NCBI GenBank assembly: GCA_044224905.1
Contig: JBGAJN010000001.1
Location: forward strand, 744,001 to 808,000
DNA: 64,000 nt
Source: JBGAJN01 sp044224905
GTDB taxonomy: Bacteria > Verrucomicrobiota > Verrucomicrobiia > Limisphaerales > JBGAJN01
Direction: 5' to 3'
The notes beneath the pieces were generated by a model. The model was given only the letters and a program-made list of their open reading frames with translations. It ran no database searches and had not been told where the DNA came from. A program made the translations under genes and the position numbers. The stretch's first letter is position 1. Each line of letters begins with the position of its first letter. Positions 16,260 through 24,612 of the stretch are shown one piece after another.

Positions 16260-16287
16260 ACGCCGTCGGGTGTAATCATACACGCGC

Positions 16288-17370
16288 ATGGCCGATCACG
16301 GCGGAGATAAGACAGAGCAAGCAACACCACGGAAGCTCGAGGAGGCCATTAAAAAAGGCCAGTTCCCTCGCAGCGCCGAGGTGCAGACGGTCTTTGTCCT
16401 GATGGGCGCGTTGATGGCGCTCAAATTCTCCGGCGGCGACATGTGGCGGACGCTGGTCGATACGCACGTCTCGATCTTCAGCCATCTGCACGAGTATTCG
16501 CTCAACGTGGATTCGATGCAGAAGTATGCGATCACTTCCGCGCTGGTGGTCGCTGCGTGCGTCGGGCCGGTGGTGATGGCGACGTTGGTGGGCGGGTTGG
16601 TGGCGGGAGGCATTCAAAATCGTTTTCAAACCGCGTCGGAAGCCGTTTCCCCGGATTGGGAACGGGTGAATCCGATGACGGGTCTGGGCCGGGTTTTCTC
16701 GATGCGTTCGCTGGTGCCGCTCGGCATGGCGGTGCTGAAGCTGGGCGTGATCTTCGCGTTGTCGTATCGCGAAATCATGGACGTGCTGGCGGATCCGATT
16801 TTCTTCACGGCGGTGGATGTGGCGCGGGTGGCGGGGTTCCTCGCGGATGCGTCGTTGCGGATCGGCATGCGGGTGGGGTTTGCGTTGATCGTGCTGGCGG
16901 CGATTGATTACGGGTATCAGTTTTGGCGCACGAGCCGCGACCTGATGATGACGAAGGAGGAAGTGAAGGAGGAAATGAAGAGCTCGGAAGGCGATCCGCA
17001 GATGAAGGCGCGTCGCCGCCGTCGCATGTCGAAGTCGATGCGGCAAATGCTCGCGGAAGTTCCCAAGGCCGACGTGATCGTGACGAACCCGACGCACATC
17101 GCGGTGGCGTTGCGTTATGACCGGAAAACGATGAAAGCGCCGAAGATTGTGGCCAAAGGCACACGCCTGAACGCGCTGCGGATTCGTGAAGTGGCCAAGC
17201 AACACCAGATTCCGATCATCGAAAACAAGCCGCTGGCGCGGATGATGTTCAAGTACGGCAAGGTGGGTGGCGAGGTACCTGCTCAGCTTTATGCAGCAGT
17301 CGCGGAAATCCTTGCCTGGGTTTACCGCGTGAACCGCTACCGCTACTACGCGGAACAAAACCAGACTTAA
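16288..17370 (+). CDS. flhB: FlhB, flagellar export switch protein
   Basis: FlhB is the export-gate component whose autocleavage switches substrate specificity from rod/hook to filament, in response to FliK. The 360-residue product begins with the typical DKTEQATPRKLEEAIKKGQF. It has four membrane spans in the first 215 residues, then the charged linker. The cytoplasmic domain carries the autocleavage motif NPTH at residues 267-270, followed by VALRYDRKTMKAPKIVAKGT. All key residues are intact. It starts a new transcription unit after the repeat island, with a sigma-54-like promoter upstream, and flhA follows 3 nt later. Confidence 0.97.
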   Translation: MADHGGDKTEQATPRKLEEAIKKGQFPRSAEVQTVFVLMGALMALKFSGGDMWRTLVDTHVSIFSHLHEYSLNVDSMQKYAITSALVVAACVGPVVMATLVGGLVAGGIQNRFQTASEAVSPDWERVNPMTGLGRVFSMRSLVPLGMAVLKLGVIFALSYREIMDVLADPIFFTAVDVARVAGFLADASLRIGMRVGFALIVLAAIDYGYQFWRTSRDLMMTKEEVKEEMKSSEGDPQMKARRRRRMSKSMRQMLAEVPKADVIVTNPTHIAVALRYDRKTMKAPKIVAKGTRLNALRIREVAKQHQIPIIENKPLARMMFKYGKVGGEVPAQLYAAVAEILAWVYRVNRYRYYAEQNQT

Positions 17371-17373
17371 CGA

Positions 17374-19476
17374 ATGGCCGCGAAAAATACGAATGTCAGT
17401 CGGCTCTTCCGACAGGGCGATCTCATGCTCGTGGTCGGCATGTTTGGCACCATTCTGCTGCTGATTTTGCCGGTCCCGCCGTTGCTCCTGGATCTCCTTT
17501 TAACGGTCAGCATCGCGCTTTCATTGCTGATTTTGCTGATCATCCTCTACGTGAAGGAGCCGGCAGATTTTACCGGGTTCCCCACGTTGCTGCTGTTCGT
17601 CACGCTATTTCGACTGGCGCTGAACGTGGCGTCGACGCGTTTGATTCTGCTCGACGGTTACGCCGGGCACATCATCGAGGCGTTCGGCAACTTCGTGGTG
17701 AAGGGGAATTACGTCGTCGGTTTGGTGATCTTCATGATCCTGGTGTTGATCAACTTCATCGTGATCACGAAGGGCGCCGGACGTATCGCGGAAGTCGCGG
17801 CGCGTTTCACTTTGGACGCGATGCCCGGCAAACAGATGGCGATCGACGCCGAGTTGAGCGCGGGAATCATTAATGAATCCGAGGCGCGCACGCGTCGGCG
17901 CAAGGTCGAGCAGGAGGCGGATTTCTACGGCGCGATGGACGGTGCGAGCAAGTTCGTGCGCGGCGATGCGATCGCGGCGGTGTTGATCACGTTGGTGAAC
18001 GTGCTCGGCGGATTCGCCATCGGCATCATTCAAAAAGGCATGACGGTGACGGAATCGCTCTCGCGTTTCACGTTGCTCTCCATTGGTGACGGTCTCGTAT
18101 CGCAGGTGCCCGCGCTGATCATTTCCACCGCGGCGGGCATGCTCGTAACGCGTGCTGCGTCGAAAAACGAACTCGGCCAGGAACTCACCAAACAGCTGCT
18201 GTTCTATCCGAAGGCGCTGATGATTTTGACCGGCATGCTGGGCGTGATGGCGATGGTTCCCGGCCTGCCGACGTTCCCGTTCCTCGTGCTCGCGGTCGTC
18301 TGCGGCATCGTGGCGCAGAAGCTCAAGCGCGCCGGTGCGATTCCCGGCTCTGAATCCGAAGTGGCCATGAAGAAAGATGGCAAAGCCGCCGCGCCCGCCG
18401 CCGGTGGTGGTGCGACGCCGCAAGCGCCGGCGGACAAGCTGGAAACCTTGCTCAACGTGGATTCCATGCAGATCGAATTGGGCTACGGCCTCGTGGCGTT
18501 GGCGGACACGCGTAAAGGCGGCGACTTGCTCGAACGCGTGACTGGCGTGCGCCGGACGTTTGCGTCCGAGATGGGCGTGATCGTTCCGCCGATTCGCTTG
18601 CGCGATAATTTGCAGCTGGGCGCGAACGAATATCGTTTCTTGCTGAAGGGAAATGCGATTTCGCGCGGTGAATTGATGCCGAATTACTGGCTCGCGATGA
18701 ACGCCACCAACAGCAAGGTGACGCTCAAAGGCATTCCGACAGTGGAGCCGGTGTTCCAATTGCCGGCGACGTGGATCACCGATGTGGAGCGTAAGAACGC
18801 AGAAGTTTCGGGCTACACCGTGGTCGATGCCGCGTCGGTGCTGGTCACGCATTTGTCCGAAACGGTGAAGCGGCATTGCCACGAAATCCTCAGCCGTCAG
18901 GACGTGCAGCAGTTGCTTGATAATCTCAAGCAGACGCACCCGACGGTGGTCAACGAACTCGTTCCCGGCCAGCTCAGCGTGGGTCAGATTCAGCGCATCC
19001 TGCAGAACCTGCTCGCCGAGGGCATCTCGATTCGCAATCTCTCGGTCATTCTCGAACGCGTCAGCGACTTCGCGGCCGTCACGAAGAATCCGGACGAATT
19101 GTCCGAGCACGCGCGGCGCGCTTTGGGTTCGCAGATCACGAAGAACTTCCAGATGGACAACGGTGCGTTGCGCGCCATCACGCTGGATCCGAAACTCGAA
19201 CAGCAGATCAGCCAGGGCGTGCGTCAATCGGTCAATGAAGTCGCGCTGATGCTCGATCCCAAGCTGGCGCGGCACATCGTCGATTTCCTTTCGAAGCAAA
19301 TTCAGAAGATGCTTTCCACGGGCCAGCAGCCGCTGGTTTTGTGCGCGCCGCAAATCCGCCTGGCGTTCCGCCGCTTCTTTGAAAGCACGTTCGCCGAACT
19401 CGCCGTGCTCTCCTACGCCGAAGTGCCGGCGAAGGTGGACATTCAGAACGCGGCGACGATCCCGAGTCCGGAATGA
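17374..19476 (+). CDS. flhA: FlhA, flagellar export gate protein
   Basis: FlhA forms the nonameric ring below the export gate; it docks chaperone-substrate complexes and uses the proton motive force. The 700-residue product has the eight-span N-terminal half with family signatures PADFTGFPTLLLFVTLFRLA, then LNVASTRLIL, and the loop GRIAEVAARFTLDAMPGKQM, followed by AIDAELSAG and DFYGAMDGASKFVRGDAIAA. A Gly/Ala-rich linker near residues 330-350 leads to the cytoplasmic domain (LADTRKGGDLLERVTGVRRT; VPGQLSVGQIQRILQNLLAE). Full length and complete. Confidence 0.97.
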   Translation: MAAKNTNVSRLFRQGDLMLVVGMFGTILLLILPVPPLLLDLLLTVSIALSLLILLIILYVKEPADFTGFPTLLLFVTLFRLALNVASTRLILLDGYAGHIIEAFGNFVVKGNYVVGLVIFMILVLINFIVITKGAGRIAEVAARFTLDAMPGKQMAIDAELSAGIINESEARTRRRKVEQEADFYGAMDGASKFVRGDAIAAVLITLVNVLGGFAIGIIQKGMTVTESLSRFTLLSIGDGLVSQVPALIISTAAGMLVTRAASKNELGQELTKQLLFYPKALMILTGMLGVMAMVPGLPTFPFLVLAVVCGIVAQKLKRAGAIPGSESEVAMKKDGKAAAPAAGGGATPQAPADKLETLLNVDSMQIELGYGLVALADTRKGGDLLERVTGVRRTFASEMGVIVPPIRLRDNLQLGANEYRFLLKGNAISRGELMPNYWLAMNATNSKVTLKGIPTVEPVFQLPATWITDVERKNAEVSGYTVVDAASVLVTHLSETVKRHCHEILSRQDVQQLLDNLKQTHPTVVNELVPGQLSVGQIQRILQNLLAEGISIRNLSVILERVSDFAAVTKNPDELSEHARRALGSQITKNFQMDNGALRAITLDPKLEQQISQGVRQSVNEVALMLDPKLARHIVDFLSKQIQKMLSTGQQPLVLCAPQIRLAFRRFFESTFAELAVLSYAEVPAKVDIQNAATIPSPE

Positions 19477-19516
19477 ACCGCTGAAAATTTGAACTGAGCA
19501 ACTGACGTTTCACCGC

Positions 19517-20614
19517 ATGCAAGTGCAGACCTTCATCGCCGACTCGGTGGCCGACGCCGTGGCGCAGATCCGTGCCGAACTTGGCACGTCTGCGGTGGTG
19601 TTAAACGTCCGCCAGCAGGCGTCGAGCGGGCTTTCGCGCTTGTGGCAGAAGCCGCGGATCGAAGTGCTGGCGTGCATTCCGGAGAAGAATTCCAATCGCG
19701 CGGCGGCTCCAGAAATGTCCGAGCTGACCTCCACCGCGCCGGAAATCCGGCCTATTGCGGCGGACAGTGATGATCTCCCACCGCCACCGCCCATCACTTT
19801 CGGCGATCGGCTGGAATTGTCGGAGATGTCGCTGAACCTCTCGAATGCCGCGCCGCCGCCCACGAGTTGGCGCATCGGCCCCGTGCTGGAAAATGGCGGT
19901 CTGCTGCCGTTGCACGCTCAACGAGTCGTGGAACAGTTGCGTTCGACCTTCGGTGACACGCCGCCGCCGTCGATGAAGGACGAGTTTGAATTTGCTTCAC
20001 GCGTGCTTTCGCAGATGTGGCGTCCCCTGACGGTCAACGACGCCAGCGCGTCGCGGATGCACGTCTTCATTGGCGCGCCCGGGGTGGGGAAGACCACGGT
20101 GCTGTGCAAGTGGCTCGCGAAGGCTGTGCTGTTGCAGGGCCGTTCGGCGGCCGTGTGGCGGCTCGATGGACGCAGCGCGAACACCGCGGAATCATTGAGC
20201 ATCTACGGCGAAATTCTTGGCGTGCCCGTGCATCGTTGTTCCGCTCCGCGTCTCGCGGCCGAGGAAGACATGTTGTTCGTCGATTTCCCGGGCGTGGATT
20301 GGAACGATCTCGGAGCGTTGCATGACTTGCAGGAGCGCGTGGCGTCGTTGCCGTCGCCGCAAGTGCATCTCGTCTTGCACGCGGCGTACGATGCGCACCT
20401 GTCGCTTGCTCAAGTGCGCGCGTTCTCGTCGTTGCCGATTACGGATTTGATTTTCACCCACGTCGATGAAGAGACGCGCTGGGGCAAGTTGTGGAATTTC
20501 GTCTTAGGCACGAAATACCCGGCACGCTTCCTCAGCGGTGGGCAGAATATTCCGGGTGACTTCCTCAGTGCGACGGCGGGTCGCATCCTCGACCGCCAAT
20601 TTTCTCAGAAATAG
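19517..20614 (+). CDS. flhF: FlhF, flagellar SRP-type GTPase (divergent G3)
   Basis: FlhF is an SRP-family GTPase that sets flagellar number and placement. The 365-residue product begins MQVQTFIADSVADAVAQIRA, then ELGTSAVVLNVRQ, the FlhF B-domain opening. The NG domain has the P-loop GAPGVGKTT at residues 186-194. The G4 region reads THVDE (residues 314-318) instead of TKxDE, and the closing loop is LSGGQNIPGDF. The G3 motif, normally DTAGR, reads DFPG at residues 256-259. The P-loop is intact, but G3/G4 divergence raises the question of how well it hydrolyses GTP. No flhG follows; the unit ends at a small terminator. Confidence 0.88.
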   Translation: MQVQTFIADSVADAVAQIRAELGTSAVVLNVRQQASSGLSRLWQKPRIEVLACIPEKNSNRAAAPEMSELTSTAPEIRPIAADSDDLPPPPPITFGDRLELSEMSLNLSNAAPPPTSWRIGPVLENGGLLPLHAQRVVEQLRSTFGDTPPPSMKDEFEFASRVLSQMWRPLTVNDASASRMHVFIGAPGVGKTTVLCKWLAKAVLLQGRSAAVWRLDGRSANTAESLSIYGEILGVPVHRCSAPRLAAEEDMLFVDFPGVDWNDLGALHDLQERVASLPSPQVHLVLHAAYDAHLSLAQVRAFSSLPITDLIFTHVDEETRWGKLWNFVLGTKYPARFLSGGQNIPGDFLSATAGRILDRQFSQK

Positions 20615-20632
20615 GCCGGTTTTCGGCTTTTT
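20615..20632 (+). terminator. Intrinsic terminator after flhF
   Basis: GCCG (20615-20618), a GTTTT loop, CGGC (20624-20627) and then TTTTT directly follow the flhF stop; G-U and A-U pairs lengthen the stem. It separates flhBAF from the next promoter at 20651. Confidence 0.6.
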
Positions 20633-20650
20633 CTCACCGTTGCCAAAGGG

Positions 20651-20666
20651 TGGCAAATCATCTGCT
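20651..20666 (+). promoter_or_regulatory. Sigma-54-like promoter of the fliA-motAB unit
   Basis: TGGCAAATCATCTGCT fits -24/-12 spacing (GG at 20652-20653, GC at 20664-20665). Predicted start of transcription is near 20677, giving a 12-nt leader before the ATG at 20689 and excluding an in-frame GTG at 20650. It follows the flhF terminator directly, which supports a new transcription unit. Confidence 0.65.
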
Positions 20667-20688
20667 AAACGCATGGCGTAGAAAACGT

Positions 20689-20931
20689 ATGCGACCCTTA
20701 ATGATCATCGGCGGACTGCTCGGATTCGCGATTGGACTGGCCTTCGGGCTGTTCCAGGAAGCGCAGTGGCCCACGGTGATCTGGCGCGCGAGCGTTGGGG
20801 CCTTCGTCGGCGGAATTCTCCTCCGCTGGTGGGGCAAGGTCTGGATCCAAAGTTTGCAGGAGGTCCGCCGCAACGCAGCCGCATCCGAAAATCAACCTAA
20901 ACCCGCCGTGGAAGCAGGAGTTAAGTCATGA
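20689..20931 (+). CDS. Small two-span membrane protein before fliA, unknown
   Basis: An 80-residue product with two hydrophobic segments: MIIGGLLGFAIGLAFGLFQE and WRASVGAFVGGILLRWW. A charged C-terminal tail follows. I do not recognise a family. An in-frame GTG at 20650 would add 13 residues, but it lies upstream of the predicted transcription start, so 20689 is preferred. The stop overlaps the fliA start (ATGA), so the two are translationally coupled. In Bacillus and Pseudomonas flhG lies between flhF and fliA; this protein has no ParA/MinD-like motif and is not a truncated FlhG. A role in placing the machinery or controlling FliA is only a guess from position. Confidence 0.68.
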   Translation: MRPLMIIGGLLGFAIGLAFGLFQEAQWPTVIWRASVGAFVGGILLRWWGKVWIQSLQEVRRNAAASENQPKPAVEAGVKS

Positions 20932-21740
20932 GCGCAATCACCCAAACCGTCGAAAAAAAGAGCCCACCCAAACTCCGCGTCAAACCCGACCGGAAGACCG
21001 TTTCCAAAACCTATTTCAAGGTGGCGCCCGGCAGCGCCGCTGAAGACGCGCTCGTCCGCCAATACATTCCGCTCGTGAAAACGATGGTGGGACGCATGGC
21101 GATGGGGTTGCCTTCGCACGTGGACCCCGAGGAACTTTACAGCTCGAGCCTCTCCGGATTGCTCAACGCGATCCGCAACTTCGATCCCGACGGCGGCAGT
21201 TCCTTCGAGAGCTACGCCCGCGTGCGCATTCGCGGCGCCATGCTCGATGAGTTGCGCCGCATGGACTGGGTGCCGCGCTCGGTGCACAGCAAATCGCGCA
21301 AGGTGCAGCAGGTCATGCGTGAGATGGAACAGAAGAAGGGCCGCACGTTGAGCGAAGAGGAGATGGCCAAGGCGATGAAGATGTCCTTGGAAGAATATCA
21401 GCAACTGCTCGAGGAAATTCGCCCCGCGACTTTTGTGTGCTTGGATTCCGCGCAAACCGGCGAGAGCGATGACAGCTCGCGCTACGAGAGCATTCCTGAC
21501 CCCTCGCAGGAAAATCCCGTGGAAGGCACGGAACGTCGTGAGCTTGCCCGCATCATCGGCGACCGCATCCAGGCTTTGCCCGATATGCAGCGCAAGGTGC
21601 TCGCGCTTTATTATTTTGAAGATCTCCGTCTCCGCGAAATCGCGGAAGTGTTCGGTGTGACCGAATCGCGCATCTGCCAGATTCACGCGCAGGCGATTCT
21701 CGCAATCAAAGGTTATTTGCAGCAGTCCGAAGCCATTTAA
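20928..21740 (+). CDS. fliA: FliA, sigma-28 flagellar RNA polymerase sigma factor
   Basis: FliA directs transcription of late flagellar genes. The 270-residue product has sigma region 2 (LVRQYIPLVKTMVGRMAMGL; LLNAIRNFDPDGGSSFESYA, RVRIRGAMLDELRRMDWVPR), region 3 (GRTLSEEEMAKAMKMSLEEY) and region 4 (MQRKVLALYYFEDLRLREIA, then EVFGVTESRICQIHAQAILA). RGAMLDELR and the following DWVPR match FliA/WhiG-type factors. The ATG overlaps the preceding stop. No flgM anti-sigma gene was recognised in the window. It is followed by motA and motB. Confidence 0.95.
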   Translation: MSAITQTVEKKSPPKLRVKPDRKTVSKTYFKVAPGSAAEDALVRQYIPLVKTMVGRMAMGLPSHVDPEELYSSSLSGLLNAIRNFDPDGGSSFESYARVRIRGAMLDELRRMDWVPRSVHSKSRKVQQVMREMEQKKGRTLSEEEMAKAMKMSLEEYQQLLEEIRPATFVCLDSAQTGESDDSSRYESIPDPSQENPVEGTERRELARIIGDRIQALPDMQRKVLALYYFEDLRLREIAEVFGVTESRICQIHAQAILAIKGYLQQSEAI

Positions 21741-21760
21741 CTCTCAGCTAAAAAACTCCC

Positions 21761-22627
21761 ATGCTTGTCATTGTTGGATCGTTGATCGTGTTGGGCGCTG
21801 TGCTCGGCGGCTTTATGATGGCTGGCGGCCATCCGGGCTCGCTGATTCAAGTTTCCGAATTCGTCGTCATCTGCGGCGCGGCTTTGGGAGCGTTGGTCAT
21901 CATGGCGCCGATGAAAGTGCTCACGGACATGATGAAGCAAATCCTCGGTGCGCTTAAAGGCGCTCCCTACAAACGCAGCTCGTACGAAGACTTGTTCAAG
22001 GCGCTCTACGAACTTTTCGTCCTGGGTCGCCGCAACGGCATGATCGCGTTGGAAGAACACGTCATGACTCCGGCCACCAGCCCCATTTTCTCCAAGTATC
22101 CCGCGCTGCTCGCGAATCATCACGCGATGGAATTTCTCACCGGCGGTTTGCGCCCGATCATCGATGGCAAGGTGAAGCCTGATCAGTTGAAGATGTTGCT
22201 CGATATCGAACTCGAGGGCATGGAAGACGAACATCACCAGCCGATCAGTGCGCTTTCCAAGACGGCGGACGCGATGCCGGGATTCGGGATTGTCGCGGCC
22301 GTTTTGGGCATTGTTATTACGATGGGTTCCATCTCTGGCCCCATTGAAGAGATCGGTCACCACGTTGCTGCCGCGCTGGTGGGAACGTTCCTCGGAATTT
22401 TGATTTCCTACGGATTCCTCAATCCGCTGTGCGTGAACATTGAAATCAACGGCATGTCGGAGATGGCCTTCATGAAGACCATTGCGACTTCGCTGATCGG
22501 TTTCGCCAACGGCATGGCGCCGTTCATGGCCATTGAAGTCGCCCGTCGCGGTCTCTCCAGTGACATGAAGCCGGGTGAAGATGAATTGGAAAAGATGCTC
22601 AAAGCAGCCGTCAGCGGTGGCAAGTAG
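21761..22627 (+). CDS. motA: MotA, flagellar stator protein
   Basis: MotA surrounds MotB in the stator and drives FliG by ion flow. The 288-residue product has four membrane spans (LVIVGSLIVLGAVLGGFMMA; QVSEFVVICGAALGALVIMA; GFGIVAAVLGIVITMGSI; VAAALVGTFLGILISYGFLN). The large cytoplasmic loop has RRNGMIALEEHVMTPATSPI, and the C terminus has EVARRGLSSDMKPGEDELEK. The length and the loop fit the long (E. coli type) MotA clade, which is mainly proton-driven. motB follows after 45 nt. Confidence 0.95.
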   Translation: MLVIVGSLIVLGAVLGGFMMAGGHPGSLIQVSEFVVICGAALGALVIMAPMKVLTDMMKQILGALKGAPYKRSSYEDLFKALYELFVLGRRNGMIALEEHVMTPATSPIFSKYPALLANHHAMEFLTGGLRPIIDGKVKPDQLKMLLDIELEGMEDEHHQPISALSKTADAMPGFGIVAAVLGIVITMGSISGPIEEIGHHVAAALVGTFLGILISYGFLNPLCVNIEINGMSEMAFMKTIATSLIGFANGMAPFMAIEVARRGLSSDMKPGEDELEKMLKAAVSGGK

Positions 22628-22672
22628 CCCCGCTTACCGCTTGGTGGATAACCGCGGCAACGCCCAACGACC

Positions 22673-23431
22673 ATGAGCAAAAAACACGGCGGACATCACG
22701 GTGGTGCGTGGAAAGTCGCATATGCCGACTTCGTCACGGCGATGATGGCGCTCTTCTTGACCCTGTGGCTCACGTCGCAGGACGAGAAGATCAAGGAAGC
22801 CGTCGAACGCGCGTTTCGTCATCCGTTCACCTCCATCTCCAAAGACTCCATCGGCATCATCCCGAACAAAGACACGCAGGCCATTCGCACTCGCGATGGC
22901 AATTTCGATTCCGCGTCGGTGGTGGAGTTGGCGATGTTGCGCAAGTTGGCGGACGACCTCACCAAGTTGATGCAGAATCCGGAGAATCCCGAGAACGAGT
23001 CGATGAAGCTCGATATCACGCCCGAAGGCCTGCGAATCAGTGTTTTCGACCGAGCCAAAAAGCCCATCTTCAAGGAAGACTCGGCCGAGTTCACCGAATA
23101 CGGGAGCTGGGCTTTTTCCACGCTGGCTTGGGAAATCTCGCGCTACTCGCGTTTTCGTATCGAGCTCGAAGGGCATACGGAGAAGGGCCACAAGCCCTCG
23201 AGTGAAACTTATTCGGCCTGGGATCTTACGGCCGACCGAGCAAATGCCGCGCGGCGCAAACTGGAGTCCAATGGCGTGAAGGCCGACCAGACGCGCAAGG
23301 TCGCAGGGTTTGCCGACACGATGCCCATGGCGAATTACTCGCCCACCAACGAGATCAACCGCCGCGTCGGCGTTCTCCTGCGGGTCAATCCACGCGCGGA
23401 CACGCATTCGGATGCGCGCTCGGGCGAATAG
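22673..23431 (+). CDS. motB: MotB, flagellar stator protein
   Basis: MotB anchors the stator to peptidoglycan and carries the ion-binding aspartate. The 252-residue product starts with a His/Gly-rich tail (KKHGGHHGGAWKVAYADFVT) leading into the single membrane span AMMALFLTLWLTS. The catalytic ion-binding residue is Asp19 in YADFVTAMMALFLTLW, as in proton-type MotB. A plug/linker region follows, and then the OmpA-like peptidoglycan-binding domain (FRIELEGHTEKG ... DLTADRANAARRKLESNGVK, NEINRRVGVLLR). The pairing with motA is standard. Confidence 0.95.
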   Translation: MSKKHGGHHGGAWKVAYADFVTAMMALFLTLWLTSQDEKIKEAVERAFRHPFTSISKDSIGIIPNKDTQAIRTRDGNFDSASVVELAMLRKLADDLTKLMQNPENPENESMKLDITPEGLRISVFDRAKKPIFKEDSAEFTEYGSWAFSTLAWEISRYSRFRIELEGHTEKGHKPSSETYSAWDLTADRANAARRKLESNGVKADQTRKVAGFADTMPMANYSPTNEINRRVGVLLRVNPRADTHSDARSGE

Positions 23432-23446
23432 ACTTTTGCTTATTTC

Positions 23447-23734
23447 ATGAACGACAAATTTGTTCCTTTCGCTTTGCCGGGTAAACCTGCCGGTGACTCT
23501 GGCAATGGCACCTTTCGTTTGAAGGTGTTGCCGTCGGCGGAAGGCGCAAGTTCTTCAACGTCGTCGACGGCCGCGTCATCGCCTTCTTCTTCCGCTCCGT
23601 CAGTAGCTCCAGCCGCGGCGGCCAGCGCCAGTCCCGAGGTCAAGCTCGAGCGCGACGCGCAGCAGCGCATCTCGCGCATTCGCGTGCAGTGCACTTGCGG
23701 CCAGGCGCACGAGTTGGACTGCAGTTACGAGTAA
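23447..23734 (+). CDS. Small hypothetical protein with Cys-rich tail
   Basis: A 95-residue product with a Ser/Ala-rich low-complexity middle (residues about 30-65). Its short conserved-looking end, RISRIRVQCTCGQAHELDCS, contains three cysteines and a histidine that could bind zinc. No family is recognised. It lies 15 nt after motB and in the same direction, so it is probably the last gene of the fliA-motAB unit. The C-terminal CxC-x(3)-H-x(3)-C pattern is the only functional hint. Confidence 0.55.
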   Translation: MNDKFVPFALPGKPAGDSGNGTFRLKVLPSAEGASSSTSSTAASSPSSSAPSVAPAAAASASPEVKLERDAQQRISRIRVQCTCGQAHELDCSYE

Positions 23735-23834
23735 GGTTTCCTTCCCCGGCAATTTCCGCCGCGTTCCCGGCAGCTTTTTCCTTCGATTCCGTCCTTCCCC
23801 GGCAAAATCGCCGCAAACCCCTGATAATCCGCGC

Positions 23835-23850
23835 TGGCATCGTCGCTGCT
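23835..23850 (+). promoter_or_regulatory. Sigma-54-like promoter before flgF
   Basis: TGGCATCGTCGCTGCT has the correct GG-N10-GC spacing (GC at 23848-23849). The predicted transcription start falls on or next to the flgF ATG at 23861, implying a leaderless or almost leaderless mRNA. This makes the site less certain than the other four, although the sequence match is as good. Confidence 0.42.
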
Positions 23851-23860
23851 AGGCAAAGGT

Positions 23861-24595
23861 ATGAACGTGAGTCTGTTTCAGGCGGCGGCAGCGATGACCG
23901 CCAATGAGCGTTGGCAAGACCAGATCTCCCAGAACATGGTCTCCAGTTCCATCCCCGGATTTAAGAAGCAGGATCTTACCTTTTCCGCCGTTCAAGCGGG
24001 CATGATGAATGGCAGCGGTGACCACTTCCTGCTTCCGTCCGTGAAATCGGTCGTGAATTTCACCCCCGGTGAATTCAAAGCGACCGGCGTGAAGACGGAC
24101 GTGGCGATCGAGGGCAACGGCTTTTTTGAAGTGCGCATGCCCAATGGTTCGATCAGTTACACCCGCGACGGCGAATTTCACACCAGCGCGACGGGTGACC
24201 TCGTTACGAAAGAAGGATTTCAAGTGATTGGCGACGGCGGCCCGATTCATCTCGATCCAACCAATCCGGCTCCATTGGTGATTTCGCCCCGAGGCGAAGT
24301 CAGCCAAGGCGCTGATATCAAAGGGCGCATCAAGCTGGTTGATTTCAAAGATCCGCATTTGTTGAAGGCCATTGGTGGCAGTCACTTCATCGCGGAAGAC
24401 CCGGATGCCCAGCCGCGCGACATGCAAAACCCTGTGATGCGCCAGGGTTTCCTCGAAGCTTCCAACACGACTCCCGTGACGGAAATGTCTTCGCTCATTT
24501 CAGTGATGCGGACGTTCGAGGCGAACCAGCGCATCATGCAGATCCAGGATGAGCGCATGGGCAAAGTCATCACTGAACTTGCCGGATCCAACTAA
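23861..24595 (+). CDS. flgF: FlgF, flagellar proximal rod protein
   Basis: A rod protein of 244 residues. The N terminus MNVSLFQAAAAMTANERWQD, then QISQNMVSSSIPGFKKQDLT, is a FlgF-type variant of the rod signature. The core carries GNGFFEVRMPNGSISYTRDG, and the C-terminal helix is TPVTEMSSLISVMRTFEANQ, then RIMQIQDERMGKVI. flgG follows 17 nt later, the usual FlgF-FlgG pair. The FlgF name rests on N-terminal divergence and gene order; as a fold it is a FlgG-like rod protein. Confidence 0.88.
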   Translation: MNVSLFQAAAAMTANERWQDQISQNMVSSSIPGFKKQDLTFSAVQAGMMNGSGDHFLLPSVKSVVNFTPGEFKATGVKTDVAIEGNGFFEVRMPNGSISYTRDGEFHTSATGDLVTKEGFQVIGDGGPIHLDPTNPAPLVISPRGEVSQGADIKGRIKLVDFKDPHLLKAIGGSHFIAEDPDAQPRDMQNPVMRQGFLEASNTTPVTEMSSLISVMRTFEANQRIMQIQDERMGKVITELAGSN

Positions 24596-24612
24596 CCAGC
24601 CAAACCGACACC

